Notes: a model not told the origin generated them from the letters alone. 64,000 nt of DNA from Pullichristensenella sp963930055 (GCA_963930055.1 CAWVKS010000001.1:1-64000); one strand, 5' to 3'; positions 16,518 to 24,981 are shown, numbered from the stretch's first letter. Numbers and translations: made by a program.

Positions 16518-18359
16518 CTATTTCGGCGCGCGCAGCGCCCGCATGGCGTTCAATATAGCGATCACGGAAACGCCCACGTCGGCGAACACCGCTTCCCACA
16601 TGTTGGCCACGCCGAACGCGCCCAATACCATCACCAGCAGTTTCACCGCCAGCGCAAAGACCACGTTCTGCCGCACGATGCCGCGCGTCTTGCGGGCGAT
16701 GCGTATGGCGTCGGCCAGTTTGGAGGGCTTGTCGTCCATGAACACCACGTCGGCGGCCTCGATGGCCGCGTCCGAGCCCATGCCGCCCATGGCCACGCCC
16801 ACGTCGGCGCGGGAGAGCACCGGCGCGTCGTTGATGCCGTCGCCGACGAACACCAGCGCGCCCTTGCCGCTCTTTTCTTTCAAGAGCGCCTCCACGCGCT
16901 CCACCTTGTCCGCGGGCAAAAGCTGCGCGTGCACCTCGTCCAGCCCCAGCTGCGCGCCCACGCGTTCGCCCACGGCCTGCGCGTCGCCCGTGAGCATCAC
17001 GGTCTTTTGAACGCCCAGTTGCTTGAGTTTGCGGATGGCCTCCGCCGCGTCGGGCTTCACTTCGTCGGAGATGACCAGGTGCCCAGCGTAGAGCCCATCC
17101 ACCTCCACGTGCACCGTCGTGCCCACGTGGTGGCAGGGGTGCCACTTCGCGCCCAGTTCGTCCATCAGCTTGGAATTGCCCACGCACACCGTCTTTCCGT
17201 CGATCACGGCGCGCACGCCGCGCCCGGCCAGCTCCTCCACCGCGCCGACGCGATTTTGGTCGATCTCCTCGCCGTAGGCTTCGCGGATGGAGCGGGAGAT
17301 GGGATGGTCGGAATAGCTCTCCGCGTACGCCGCCAGTTCCAAAAGTTCCGCCTCGGAGATTTTGTCGGGATGGATGGCCGTGACGTTGAACACACCCTTG
17401 GTCAGCGTGCCCGTCTTGTCAAAGACGACGATTTCCGCCTGCGAGAGCGTCTCCAGATAGCTGCCGCCCTTGACGAGTATGCCGTCGCGCGAAGCCCCGC
17501 CGATGCCGCCGAAGAAACTCAAAGGCACGGAGATGACCAGCGCGCAGGGGCAGGAGACGACCAGGAAAATGAGCGCCCGCGTCCACTGGCTCCAATCGCC
17601 GCTGACGAGCGAGGGCGCCACCGCCAGCAGCACCGCGGCGACGACCACGCAGGGCGTGTACACGCGGGCAAACTTGGTGATGAAGTTCTCCGCGCGCGCC
17701 TTCTTGCTGCCGGCGTTCTCCACCAGGTCGAGGATCTTGGAAACGGTCGATTCGCCGAATGCCTTCGTCACCCGCACGCGCAACAGCCCGCTCTGGTTGA
17801 CGCAGCCGCTGATGACGTCGTCGCCCTCGCCCACGTCGCGGGGCAGGCTCTCGCCCGTCAGCGCCGCGGTGTCCAGCGTCGAGCGCCCTTCCAGCACCAC
17901 GCCGTCCAGCGGCACGCGCTCGCCGGGCTTGACCACGATGACGTCGCCCACGGCCACCTCGTCGGGATCGACCTTCTCCGCCTTGCCGTCGCGCTCCAGG
18001 TTGGCGTAGTCCGGCCGTATCTCCATCAACTGGGAGATGGACTGCCGCGAGCGCCCCACCGCGTAGGACTGGAATAGCTCGCCCACCTGGTAAAACAGCA
18101 TCACGAACACGGCCTCGGGGTATTCGCCGGTGGCGAACGCGCCCACCGTGGCCAGCGCCATGAGGAAGTTTTCGTCAAACACCTGCCCGTGGGCGATGTT
18201 GCGCACCGCCTTCCACAAAACGTCCCAGCCGATCACGGCGTAGGGGACGAGGAAGGAAAGCAGACGCCAAATTCCTTTAAGCGGCGAGAGCGCGCAGGCG
18301 ATGAGCAGCGCCGCGCTGACGATTATCCGAGCAAGCATCTTCCTGTGTTTCCGGCTCAT
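16518..18359 (-). CDS. Heavy-metal P1B-type ATPase (Zn/Cd/Pb exporter)
   Basis: A 613-residue ATP-driven metal efflux pump. The actuator TGES motif (AALTGESLPRD), the metal-binding SCPCALV in a membrane helix (near residue 270), the phosphorylated Asp314 in DKTGTLT, the HP site (SDHPIS) and GDGINDAPVL are all present. The CPC motif and a lysine-free downstream pattern typical of ZntA/CadA, plus the ArsR neighbour, point to zinc/cadmium rather than copper. The N-terminal HMA domain found in most ZntA proteins is missing and is supplied by the separate gene upstream. ATG 18359 has an AGGAGG site. Last gene of the operon. Confidence 0.95.
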   Translation of the reverse strand: MSRKHRKMLARIIVSAALLIACALSPLKGIWRLLSFLVPYAVIGWDVLWKAVRNIAHGQVFDENFLMALATVGAFATGEYPEAVFVMLFYQVGELFQSYAVGRSRQSISQLMEIRPDYANLERDGKAEKVDPDEVAVGDVIVVKPGERVPLDGVVLEGRSTLDTAALTGESLPRDVGEGDDVISGCVNQSGLLRVRVTKAFGESTVSKILDLVENAGSKKARAENFITKFARVYTPCVVVAAVLLAVAPSLVSGDWSQWTRALIFLVVSCPCALVISVPLSFFGGIGGASRDGILVKGGSYLETLSQAEIVVFDKTGTLTKGVFNVTAIHPDKISEAELLELAAYAESYSDHPISRSIREAYGEEIDQNRVGAVEELAGRGVRAVIDGKTVCVGNSKLMDELGAKWHPCHHVGTTVHVEVDGLYAGHLVISDEVKPDAAEAIRKLKQLGVQKTVMLTGDAQAVGERVGAQLGLDEVHAQLLPADKVERVEALLKEKSGKGALVFVGDGINDAPVLSRADVGVAMGGMGSDAAIEAADVVFMDDKPSKLADAIRIARKTRGIVRQNVVFALAVKLLVMVLGAFGVANMWEAVFADVGVSVIAILNAMRALRAPK

Positions 18360-18403
18360 GGCTCCGTCCTCCTTTTGCCCGGTATGCCGCCCGGGCGCTT
18401 CCC

Positions 18404-18622
18404 CTAACGCACGATCTCGCAGTCCGGCTCCACCTTGCGGCAGGCCTTGACCGCCTTTTCCACGATCTCGTCAAAGCGCGCGTCGTCGGCGACGAGCGTC
18501 AGTTTCTGCATCATAAAGCTCACCTGCGCGTCCTCCACGCCGTCGATCTTGCGGATGGCGTCCTCCATCTTGCGCGCGCAGTTGGCGCAGTCCAGGTCCC
18601 GCAGCTTGAACACCTTTTTCAT
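18404..18622 (-). CDS. Stand-alone HMA heavy-metal-binding protein
   Basis: A 72-residue ferredoxin-like HMA domain with the metal-binding motif LDCANCARKME (Cys12, Cys15) and a typical VSFMMQKLTLVADD second half. ATG 18622 is preferred to 18628 because AGGAGG would be only about 2 bases from the latter. It lies between the ArsR regulator and the P1B ATPase, which lacks its own HMA domain, so it probably acts as the detached metal-sensing or delivery domain of that pump. Confidence 0.92.
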   Translation of the reverse strand: MKKVFKLRDLDCANCARKMEDAIRKIDGVEDAQVSFMMQKLTLVADDARFDEIVEKAVKACRKVEPDCEIVR

Positions 18623-18659
18623 CGTCATTCCCTCCTGTTGAACTTTGGTACGGCCCCGT

Positions 18660-19037
18660 TTATTCGTTGACGTGGTCCATCCCCTGATCGAGGATGGAGG
18701 TCACGTGGTCGTCGGCGAGCGAGTAGAATATGTTCTTGCCCTCCCGGCGCGATTTCACCAGCTTGTTGCCTTTGAGGATGCGCAGCTGGTGCGATACCGC
18801 CGTGGAGGTCATGTTGAGCAGCTGGGCGATGTCGCACACGCACATCTCCGCCTCGAACAGCGCGTAGAGTATCTTGATGCGCGTGGAATCGCCGAACACC
18901 TTGAAAAGTTCGGCCAGGTCGTAGAGCTTATCCTCCGCGGGCATCAGCGAAAGCGCCCGGCGCACCGTGTCCTCATGCACGAACTGGAACTCGCAGGTCT
19001 CCAGCGGCAGATCCCTGAACTCCGACATCGTTCTCAC
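18660..19037 (-). CDS. ArsR/SmtB-family metal-sensing repressor
   Basis: A 125-residue winged-helix repressor. The recognition helix region TSTAVSHQLRILKGNKLVKSRREG is standard. Two metal sites can be read: the alpha3N site ELCVCDL-type CVCD (Cys66, Cys68) as in CadC/ArsR, and the alpha5 site D109-x-H111-x10-H122-x2-E125 with the same spacing as SmtB/NmtR. An N-terminal extension with Cys15 could complete a CadC-like site. It should release its operator (19045-19066) on zinc, cadmium or lead and so induce the HMA protein and ATPase downstream. ATG 19037 with AAAGGTCGTGAG ahead. Confidence 0.94.
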   Translation of the reverse strand: MRTMSEFRDLPLETCEFQFVHEDTVRRALSLMPAEDKLYDLAELFKVFGDSTRIKILYALFEAEMCVCDIAQLLNMTSTAVSHQLRILKGNKLVKSRREGKNIFYSLADDHVTSILDQGMDHVNE

Positions 19038-19044
19038 GACCTTT

Positions 19045-19066
19045 CATTTGAACATCTATTCAAATG
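19045..19066. promoter_or_regulatory. ArsR/SmtB operator
   Basis: CATTTGAA-CATCTA-TTCAAATG is a perfect 8-bp inverted repeat whose core TGAACA-TC-TATTCA equals the classical SmtB/CzrA-type consensus. It overlaps the -10 box of the efflux operon. Confidence 0.9.
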
Positions 19067-19092
19067 ATAATCCTTTCAAGCGGTTTTGTCAA
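19064..19092 (-). promoter_or_regulatory. Promoter of the Zn/Cd efflux operon
   Basis: Minus strand TTGACA (19087-19092), 17-bp spacer, TATCAT (19064-19069); 27 bases before the ArsR ATG. Confidence 0.88.
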
Positions 19093-19123
19093 CCCCCGCG
19101 CAGCCATTTTCTCTGTTAAATCC

Positions 19124-19156
19124 GCAAAAAAAGGGAGCCGCTGTTACGCGGCCCCC
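19124..19156 (-). terminator. Terminator of the iron-chelate ABC operon
   Basis: Minus strand GGGGGCCGC / GCGGCTCCC stem with a 6-nt loop followed by seven T. Confidence 0.88.
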
Positions 19157-19175
19157 TTGGGATGTCCGGCGCTTG

Positions 19176-20126
19176 CTATTCAGCCAGCAGAGCGCCCTCC
19201 AGATCATTCAGCATGATGTCCAGCGCGGTGATGCCGCCCTCGGCGGTGTACCACACGGTGGGGTTTTCAAGGTAGACGATGTGGCCGTCCTTGTAGACGT
19301 CCGTGTCCATCACCAATTCGTTTTCGACGATCTCTTTGGCCAGCTGCGCGCCGTCCGTGCCGATGGCAGCGTCGCGGTCAAGCACGAACATGTAGTCCGG
19401 GTCGAGCTCCACGACCAGCTCGAACGAGCTTTCGTTGCCGTGGGTGGCGGTCACGTCGCCGTCGCCGAGGTTGTCAAAGCCGACCTCCACGCTGATGATG
19501 GAGCAGCGGCCGTCGCTGCCGAGGATGTTGAAACTGCCGCTGGTGCACAGGCCGACGATGGCGTTTTTGCCCTCGGCGAAGGCCGCGAGCGCCTCGATGC
19601 GCGCGTCGAAGCCGGCCATCAGTTCGTCCACCTGCGCCTCAAGGCCGAACATGGAGGCGATGGTCGTGGCGTTGTTGCGCACGCTCTCCACCACGCCGAT
19701 CTCTGTATCGGTGGAGAGGAACACCACGGGCGCAATCTCGCTGAGCGCGTCGTAGGAGGCGCTCAACCGGCCGCCGATGAAGATGACGTCCGGTTCGCAG
19801 GCCATCACTGCTTCGAGGTCGGCCTCCTTGATGGTGCCGAGATTGGCGATGGTATCGCCGGGAACGTAGGCTTGCAGGTATTCAAGCGTCGTCGTCGCCG
19901 AGCCGACCACGCGGTCGCCCAGCCCAAGGCGGTCGAGTATGTCCAGGGAGGGCATATCGAGTATGGCGATGCGCTGCGGGTCGTAGGGCACTTCCAGCTC
20001 GACCGGCTCGCGCTCGGCGTTCAGGGAAGTGATGGTGACGGTTTCAGGCGCAGCCTCTGCCAGCGCGGCGGTCGCCATGCCCAGCAGCATCAGGGCGGCA
20101 AGCAACAGGGAAACCAGCTTTTTCAT
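19176..20126 (-). CDS. Iron-siderophore ABC transporter substrate-binding protein (YclQ/FatB-like)
   Basis: A 316-residue periplasmic-binding-protein of the class III (FepB/BtuF) fold. A signal peptide covers residues 1-24; the mature part shows RIAILDMPSLDILDRLGLGDRVVG, IANLGTIKEADLEAVMACEPDVIF and the C-terminal DIMLNDLEGAL helix. It is the last gene of a permease-permease-ATPase-SBP operon in the same order as B. subtilis yclNOPQ (petrobactin). Unusually, no lipobox cysteine follows the signal peptide (LLGMATAALAEAAPE), so it would not be lipid-anchored. ATG 20126 has AAAGGAGAC at 8 bases. The chelate is not identifiable. Confidence 0.92.
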   Translation of the reverse strand: MKKLVSLLLAALMLLGMATAALAEAAPETVTITSLNAEREPVELEVPYDPQRIAILDMPSLDILDRLGLGDRVVGSATTTLEYLQAYVPGDTIANLGTIKEADLEAVMACEPDVIFIGGRLSASYDALSEIAPVVFLSTDTEIGVVESVRNNATTIASMFGLEAQVDELMAGFDARIEALAAFAEGKNAIVGLCTSGSFNILGSDGRCSIISVEVGFDNLGDGDVTATHGNESSFELVVELDPDYMFVLDRDAAIGTDGAQLAKEIVENELVMDTDVYKDGHIVYLENPTVWYTAEGGITALDIMLNDLEGALLAE

Positions 20127-20192
20127 GGGTCGTGTCTCCTTTACACAAAGTACTGAAAGATGGTCTATACCAAAGCGCGTCGCGATCGCGCC

Positions 20193-20945
20193 TCAGTAGT
20201 AAATGGAGAGGGGCTTGCCCTCGATCTCGAGGATCTCGAAATCCACATTGTAGATCTTCGAGAGCACCTCCTTGTTCATCACCTCGCGCACCGTGCCGAA
20301 CCTGGCCACCCGGCCATCGACAAAGGCGCAGATGTAGTCCGAGTAAAAGGCCGCGTAGTTGATCTCGTGCAGCACGAGGATCACCGTCTTGCCCAGCTCG
20401 TCGCAGAGGCGGCGGACGATCTTCATCATGTTCGTGGCGTGGTAGATGTCCAGGTTGTTGGTCGGCTCGTCCAGCAGCACGTATTCCGTGTCCTGCGCGA
20501 TGACCATGGCGATGAGCGCCCGCTGCCTCTGCCCGCCGGAAAGCTCGTCGATAAAGCGGTCGCGGAAGGGGTCAAGCTCCATGTACTGGATGGCCCGCTC
20601 GACGATGGCCATGTCCTCCTCGGTCACATGGTTGCCCGAATAGGGGAAGCGCCCAAAGGTCACCAGTTCCTGCACGGTCAGTTTCATCTGGATGTTGTTG
20701 GACTGGGTGAGGATGGCCAGCCGCTTGGCCAGTTCCTTGCTTTTCCAGCGGGAAATATCCTGTCCCTCGAAGTCCACCAGGCCGCTGTCGCGGGCGATGA
20801 GGCGGGAAAGTATGTTCAGCACCGTTGACTTGCCCGCCCCGTTCGGCCCGATCATGGAGATGACAGAGCGCTTGGGGATGTCGAAGCTCACGCCGTCCAC
20901 CACGGCCTTGCCGTCGTACTTTTTCGTCAGTTCCTTGACAAACAA
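20193..20945 (-). CDS. Iron-chelate ABC transporter ATP-binding protein (FepC-like)
   Basis: A 250-residue ABC ATPase. Walker A GPNGAGKST (about residues 31-39), Q-loop ILTQSNNIQMK, signature LSGGQRQRA, Walker B YVLLDEPTNNLD and H-loop VLHEIN are intact. A TTG start at 20945 is proposed because GGAGGG lies 7 bases upstream and the reading frame has no closer ATG; the frame open to 21971 is only antisense/overlap space. It begins two bases after the stop of the second permease, so translation is coupled. It energises the YclNOPQ-type importer. Confidence 0.94.
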   Translation of the reverse strand: MFVKELTKKYDGKAVVDGVSFDIPKRSVISMIGPNGAGKSTVLNILSRLIARDSGLVDFEGQDISRWKSKELAKRLAILTQSNNIQMKLTVQELVTFGRFPYSGNHVTEEDMAIVERAIQYMELDPFRDRFIDELSGGQRQRALIAMVIAQDTEYVLLDEPTNNLDIYHATNMMKIVRRLCDELGKTVILVLHEINYAAFYSDYICAFVDGRVARFGTVREVMNKEVLSKIYNVDFEILEIEGKPLSIYY

Positions 20946-20947
20946 CG

Positions 20948-21925
20948 CTACACCCTCCTTCGTGTGAGCAGAAGATAGAGGAAATACAGCCCGCCGCCCA
21001 CAGTGATGAACACGCTGATGGGCACGGCGTAGGTGAATACGTGCTCGACGATGATCTGCCCGCCCACCAGCACGATCATGCCGAACAGCGCCGAACCGAG
21101 GATGAGTTGCGTGTGGCGGTAGGTGCGCAAAAGCTGCCGGGCGAGATTGGCGATGATCAATCCAAGGAAGGAGATCGGCCCCACCATGGCCGTGGCCACG
21201 GCGATGGCCAGCGTCACGCCCAGCAGCAGGCGGCGGATGCAGCGGTCGTAGTCCACGCCGAGGCTGATGGCCTGCGCTTTGCCCAGCGTCAACACGTCCA
21301 GCAGCGCAAGCTCTTTGCGCAGAAAGAAGATCACCGCCGCCAGCACGATCAGCGCGAAGATAATGATCTCGGCGTTGACATTGCTGAAGCTCGCCACCAG
21401 CGTCGTCAGCAGCGTGTCGTACTCGTTGGGGTCCATCACCCGCGTCATCGTCGATTGCACGCTGGAGAAAAACGAGGTCAGCACCGTGCCCACCAGCAGC
21501 ACGTAGAGCACGTTGTGCTTCGTCTTTTTGAACAGGTAGCTGTAAATGAGCGTCGCCGTGATGCCCATCAGCACAAGGTCTATGGCGAAGGCGGCGTTGG
21601 CGTTGGCCGCCAGCACGCTCCCCGAGCCTGCGCAGAACACCACCGCCGTGTGGATGAGCGTGTAGAGAGAGTTCATGCCCAACAGACAGGGCGTGACGAT
21701 GGTGTTGTTGATGATGGACTGGAACACCAGCGAGGCCCCGCCGATGGCGAAGGCGGTGATGAGCATGACGATCAGCTTCGGCGCGCGGATGCGCATGGAG
21801 TAGGCCAGCAGTTTCGCGTTGCCAAAGTTGACGTCCACGGTCATGTAGGCCGCCGCCGCCAGCAGTACCAGCGCCGCCATGATGCAGAGCTTCCTGCGGT
21901 TGGAGCGCTGCGCCCTGGTCAGCAT
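20948..21925 (-). CDS. Iron-chelate ABC transporter permease 2 (FecCD family)
   Basis: A 325-residue integral membrane protein with about nine helices. FecCD-type motifs include GASLVFQSIINNTIVTPCLLG, the GKAQAISLGVDYDR coupling helix and GPISFLGLIIANLARQL. It overlaps the first permease by 7 bases at its start (ATG 21925) and abuts the ATPase gene, so the four genes form one operon. With permease 1 it makes the heterodimeric channel of a siderophore importer. The coupling-helix Gly and conserved Pro are present. Confidence 0.93.
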   Translation of the reverse strand: MLTRAQRSNRRKLCIMAALVLLAAAAYMTVDVNFGNAKLLAYSMRIRAPKLIVMLITAFAIGGASLVFQSIINNTIVTPCLLGMNSLYTLIHTAVVFCAGSGSVLAANANAAFAIDLVLMGITATLIYSYLFKKTKHNVLYVLLVGTVLTSFFSSVQSTMTRVMDPNEYDTLLTTLVASFSNVNAEIIIFALIVLAAVIFFLRKELALLDVLTLGKAQAISLGVDYDRCIRRLLLGVTLAIAVATAMVGPISFLGLIIANLARQLLRTYRHTQLILGSALFGMIVLVGGQIIVEHVFTYAVPISVFITVGGGLYFLYLLLTRRRV

Positions 21926-23031
21926 TCGCCCGCACCTCCTTCCAGGTCGGGCGCGTCCGCCCCGCAGCCAAAGGTCGGTCCCTTGAGGCGGATGGCCCTG
22001 CGCCCGTGTTTGAGCCGGTAAAACAACAGCACGATGAACAGCAGGCTGCCGAGTATGCCGACGATCAGCTCGATGGGCAGCTCATACGGCGCGATGACCA
22101 CGCGCCCCAGCATGTCGCACACCAGCACGAACAGCGCCCCGAACAGCGCCGTGTCCGCCAGCGTGCCGCGGATTTTGTCGCCCTTGAACATTGCCACCAC
22201 GTTGGGCACGATGAGGCCGATGTAGGAGATGGAGCCGACCACCACCACGATGCTCGCGGTGATCAGCGCCGCGATGGTCAGGCCCATGAACAGCACCAGA
22301 TCGTAGTGCACGCCGAGGTTTTTGGAAAAGTCCTTGCCCATGCCGACGATGTTGAAGTGGTTGGCAAAGAGAAAAGCCAGAATCACCAGCGGTGCCACCA
22401 GATACACCAGTTCGTACCGCCCGCGCAGCACCAGCGAAAAATGCCCCACCAGCCACGTGGACAGCGCCTGCGTCATTTCGTACTTGTAGGCCAGATAGTT
22501 GGTGATGCCGCCGATGACGTTGCCGAACATGATACCCACCAGCGGCACCATCACCACGTCCTTGAAGGTGATGCGCTGTATGAACCATACGAAGATCCAC
22601 GTGCCCAGCGTCGCCGTGGCAAAGGCGAACAGCGCCCGCCCCCAGAGCGTGGAATTCGGCATGAACAACAGCGCCAGCAAAATGCCGAACTGCGCCGAGG
22701 AGATGGTCGCGCCCGTGGTGGGGGAGACGAATTTGTTCATGCAAAGCTGCTGCATGATGAGCCCCGCCACGCTCATGCCCACGCCGGTGCAGAGTATGGC
22801 GAGCAGGCGCGGCAGCCGCGAGACGACGAGTATCTTCAGCTGCTCCATATCCCCGCCGAACAGCGACGGCAGATCCAGGTCGATGACGCCGACGAACAGC
22901 GAACAGGCGCTGGCCGCGATAAGGCAGATGCCCAGTATGATGGAGATGCGATGGTTCCTGATGGCCGTTCTCCTCCCTTTCCGATGCGCCCGTTGGCCGT
23001 GCGGACAATTTGATGGGCGCAAGAAGCACAT
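21919..23031 (-). CDS. Iron-chelate ABC transporter permease 1 (FecCD family), start uncertain
   Basis: First gene of the importer operon. The FecCD membrane domain starts at RISIILGICLIAASACSLF and contains PRLLAILCTGVGMSVAGLIMQ, NKFVSPTTGATISSAQFG and SISYIGLIVPNVVAMF. The only upstream ATG in frame (23031) abuts the palindrome 23034-23049 and has no ribosome site, and its first 22 codons look unlike the family. A strong GGGAGGAG (22970-22977) instead points, 7 bases later, at codon ATC (22960-22962), where MRNHRIS would be expected if it were ATG. True start is therefore either a rare AUC codon or a point change/error. The C-terminus has an added Cys/Gly-rich tail. Confidence 0.88.
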   Translation of the reverse strand: MCFLRPSNCPHGQRAHRKGRRTAIRNHRISIILGICLIAASACSLFVGVIDLDLPSLFGGDMEQLKILVVSRLPRLLAILCTGVGMSVAGLIMQQLCMNKFVSPTTGATISSAQFGILLALLFMPNSTLWGRALFAFATATLGTWIFVWFIQRITFKDVVMVPLVGIMFGNVIGGITNYLAYKYEMTQALSTWLVGHFSLVLRGRYELVYLVAPLVILAFLFANHFNIVGMGKDFSKNLGVHYDLVLFMGLTIAALITASIVVVVGSISYIGLIVPNVVAMFKGDKIRGTLADTALFGALFVLVCDMLGRVVIAPYELPIELIVGILGSLLFIVLLFYRLKHGRRAIRLKGPTFGCGADAPDLEGGAGEC

Positions 23032-23033
23032 TC

Positions 23034-23049
23034 GTTAGTTAAAACTAAC
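23034..23049. promoter_or_regulatory. GTTAG-n6-CTAAC palindrome, candidate DtxR-family iron box
   Basis: GTTAGTTAAAACTAAC has 7-bp arms and lies a few bases downstream of the predicted transcription start of the iron importer. A near-identical site (GTTAGCATAAACTAAC) precedes the methyltransferase gene at 60867. The form resembles metal-dependent DtxR/MntR/IdeR-type operators; which regulator is inferred. Confidence 0.6.
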
Positions 23050-23058
23050 TACATGCAT

Positions 23059-23088
23059 AGTATAACACACGCTGGGATGGGGAATCAA
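23059..23088 (-). promoter_or_regulatory. Probable promoter of the iron importer operon
   Basis: Minus strand TTGATT (23083-23088), 18-bp spacer, TATACT (23059-23064) with extended TGT. Confidence 0.55.
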
Positions 23089-23264
23089 GTGGCACGCGAA
23101 AGAAATAACCGGGAATTGCCGCAAAAATAAAGGTTTTCAGGGGGGAACTTTCCGAAAAGATGCGTTGCGGAAACTGCAAGTATATAAGATGGAAGCATAT
23201 TCATGCATTGCCGTCGCAGTCAGGCCATATAAGACAGAGGCTGTGACGGCGTATCAAAGCATAC

Positions 23265-23294
23265 AAAAAGGGCCGCCGCATCTCTGCGGCGACC
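23265..23294 (-). terminator. Terminator of the C69 dipeptidase gene
   Basis: Minus strand GGTCGCCGCA / TGCGGCGGCC stem, GAGA loop, then CTTTTT. Confidence 0.88.
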
Positions 23295-23312
23295 CATCGG
23301 TTCGATATTCTC

Positions 23313-24917
23313 TTACTTCATAAGCCCCTTGACCAGCTCGACGGCGACGGCGTGCACGTTGGCCGCGGCCTCTTTGCTGATGCTGGTGGCGGCCTCCTGC
23401 GCGGCGGCTTCGTCGGCGGCCTCGGAAACGGCGGCCTGCATTTCGGCGAAGGCGTCATAGCAATCCTGCTGCGCCTCGGCGAGCTTGGCGTTCACATCCG
23501 CGATCTGCTCCTCGCTCGCGCTGCCGGACAGGACCAGGTTGGACAGCGCGTCCAAGGACCAGTACATGGAATCCGCCCAATCCTCCGGCAGCACGCAGAA
23601 GCCTTCCACCGTCTCGCGGCCTTCCTCGGTGCGCACGGTGGTGGTCGTCGGGTAGTACACCTCCGTGGCGGCGGGCGCGGCGGCGCTCAGCTGCGGCGAG
23701 GGCTGCACGAGGCCGGGGTCATTCTCGGTGAACTCAGAAGGCAGTGTGCTCACCTGATAGCCGGCGTAAGTGTCGGTGGTCAGCATCGGGTAGTAGGGCA
23801 CGAACACGCTGTAACCGGCGTCGTCCATGGCCACCCATTCCACGGTGTCGGTCGCCCCGTCCTCGGGGAAGATCTGGAAGATGTGGGTCTCGAGGTTGCG
23901 GGTGGAGGCAATGCCGTCGATGTGGTAGTAGCCCACCACGTCCTCGATGGTATAGGCGTGATCGAGCGTGATGTTGGTGTACATGGGCACGATGTTGCCC
24001 TCAGCGTCCACGTTGGAGATGGTGTAGTCGGTGGAAGCGGGCGTCTCGGACGCGGTTTCGGCGTTAAAGTAGCTAAGGGCGCTGACCATGCGGCTGTTGG
24101 CCTCGGAGCCGCCGCAGTAGGAGGCCACGTAGTCGATGGTGTTGGCCTCGGCGTCGCCCACATAGGTGCCGGCTTCCTGCGCCACGGAGATGATGCCCTC
24201 CGAGGCGATGACGTTCTCGGTGTCGTCCAGATCGATCAGGCCGATGATGGCCATGTTCGGCTGGGCAAAGGCCATGGAGCTGCTCAATTTCAGGGCGATG
24301 TACTGATGGCCGGTGACGTTTTCGATGTACCAGGTCTCGTTCTGGTCGGCGATGAACAGGCCGGAGCCGCCGCAACAGCCCGCTTCGTCGTAGATGCTCA
24401 GAAGCAACTCCACGCCCTCTTTGGCGGTGGCTGCCTCACCCAGCACGACGGTGACGATCTCAGCTTCCTCGATGCCGGCGTCGGCGTAGGGATCGACCGC
24501 CTCGACCGCCTCGGAGCCGCCGATGGTCTCCGTGGCGCTGACGGTCACGCCCATCTCGTTGGTGCCGCCCGCCTGATAGGGGGTGTGCTTGTGGGTGCCG
24601 CCGCAGTCCGGGCAGACGTTGTCCACGCCGTAGCCGTTGTCATCGCTGAAAGCGGTGTAGCTGTAACTGTCGTGGGTGAAGGTCCAGGTAAAGCCGTAGC
24701 AGCCCTGATAGACCTCGCCCTCGGCGTTGGCGCCCGCGGGGCTGACGTAGAAGAGCTTGTTGTAGCTGTTGGCGATGTCCTCGGAGCGGGCGAACATCGT
24801 CGAGCCGTCCGCCGTCAGGTCGGAGCCGACGTAGATGGCGGTGCAGGCCAGCGCGCCCACGGAGGAAAGACATACCGCCAGCGCGAGGATGAGGGAGATC
24901 AGTACCTTGGACTTCAT
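23313..24917 (-). CDS. Secreted C69-family dipeptidase (Ntn hydrolase)
   Basis: A 534-residue exported peptidase U34/C69 protein. A signal peptide (residues 1-24, ending VGALA) is followed directly by Cys25 in CTAIYVGSDLTADGSTMFAR, the N-terminal nucleophile that becomes catalytic after cleavage. Further marks are RSEDIANSYN, GGTNEMGVTVSATET and CCGGSGLFIADQNETWYIE. The last 90 residues form an Ala/Glu-rich coiled-coil-like helix. ATG 24917 is chosen (AAGGATGG upstream). It is monocistronic under a perfect consensus promoter with TGCAT repeats, so probably highly expressed and regulated. Likely role: extracellular dipeptide hydrolysis for amino-acid supply. Confidence 0.93.
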   Translation of the reverse strand: MKSKVLISLILALAVCLSSVGALACTAIYVGSDLTADGSTMFARSEDIANSYNKLFYVSPAGANAEGEVYQGCYGFTWTFTHDSYSYTAFSDDNGYGVDNVCPDCGGTHKHTPYQAGGTNEMGVTVSATETIGGSEAVEAVDPYADAGIEEAEIVTVVLGEAATAKEGVELLLSIYDEAGCCGGSGLFIADQNETWYIENVTGHQYIALKLSSSMAFAQPNMAIIGLIDLDDTENVIASEGIISVAQEAGTYVGDAEANTIDYVASYCGGSEANSRMVSALSYFNAETASETPASTDYTISNVDAEGNIVPMYTNITLDHAYTIEDVVGYYHIDGIASTRNLETHIFQIFPEDGATDTVEWVAMDDAGYSVFVPYYPMLTTDTYAGYQVSTLPSEFTENDPGLVQPSPQLSAAAPAATEVYYPTTTTVRTEEGRETVEGFCVLPEDWADSMYWSLDALSNLVLSGSASEEQIADVNAKLAEAQQDCYDAFAEMQAAVSEAADEAAAQEAATSISKEAAANVHAVAVELVKGLMK

Positions 24918-24952
24918 GATAAGCACCATCCTTCAAAAAAGTCGATGGCAGC

Positions 24953-24981
24953 ATTATAGTGCATTTTTATGCAGATGTCAA
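24953..24981 (-). promoter_or_regulatory. Full-consensus promoter of the C69 dipeptidase gene
   Basis: Minus strand TTGACA, 17-bp spacer, TATAAT, all twelve bases matching. The spacer contains the palindrome TGCAT-TTTT-ATGCA (24960-24973), a potential repressor site. Confidence 0.92.
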
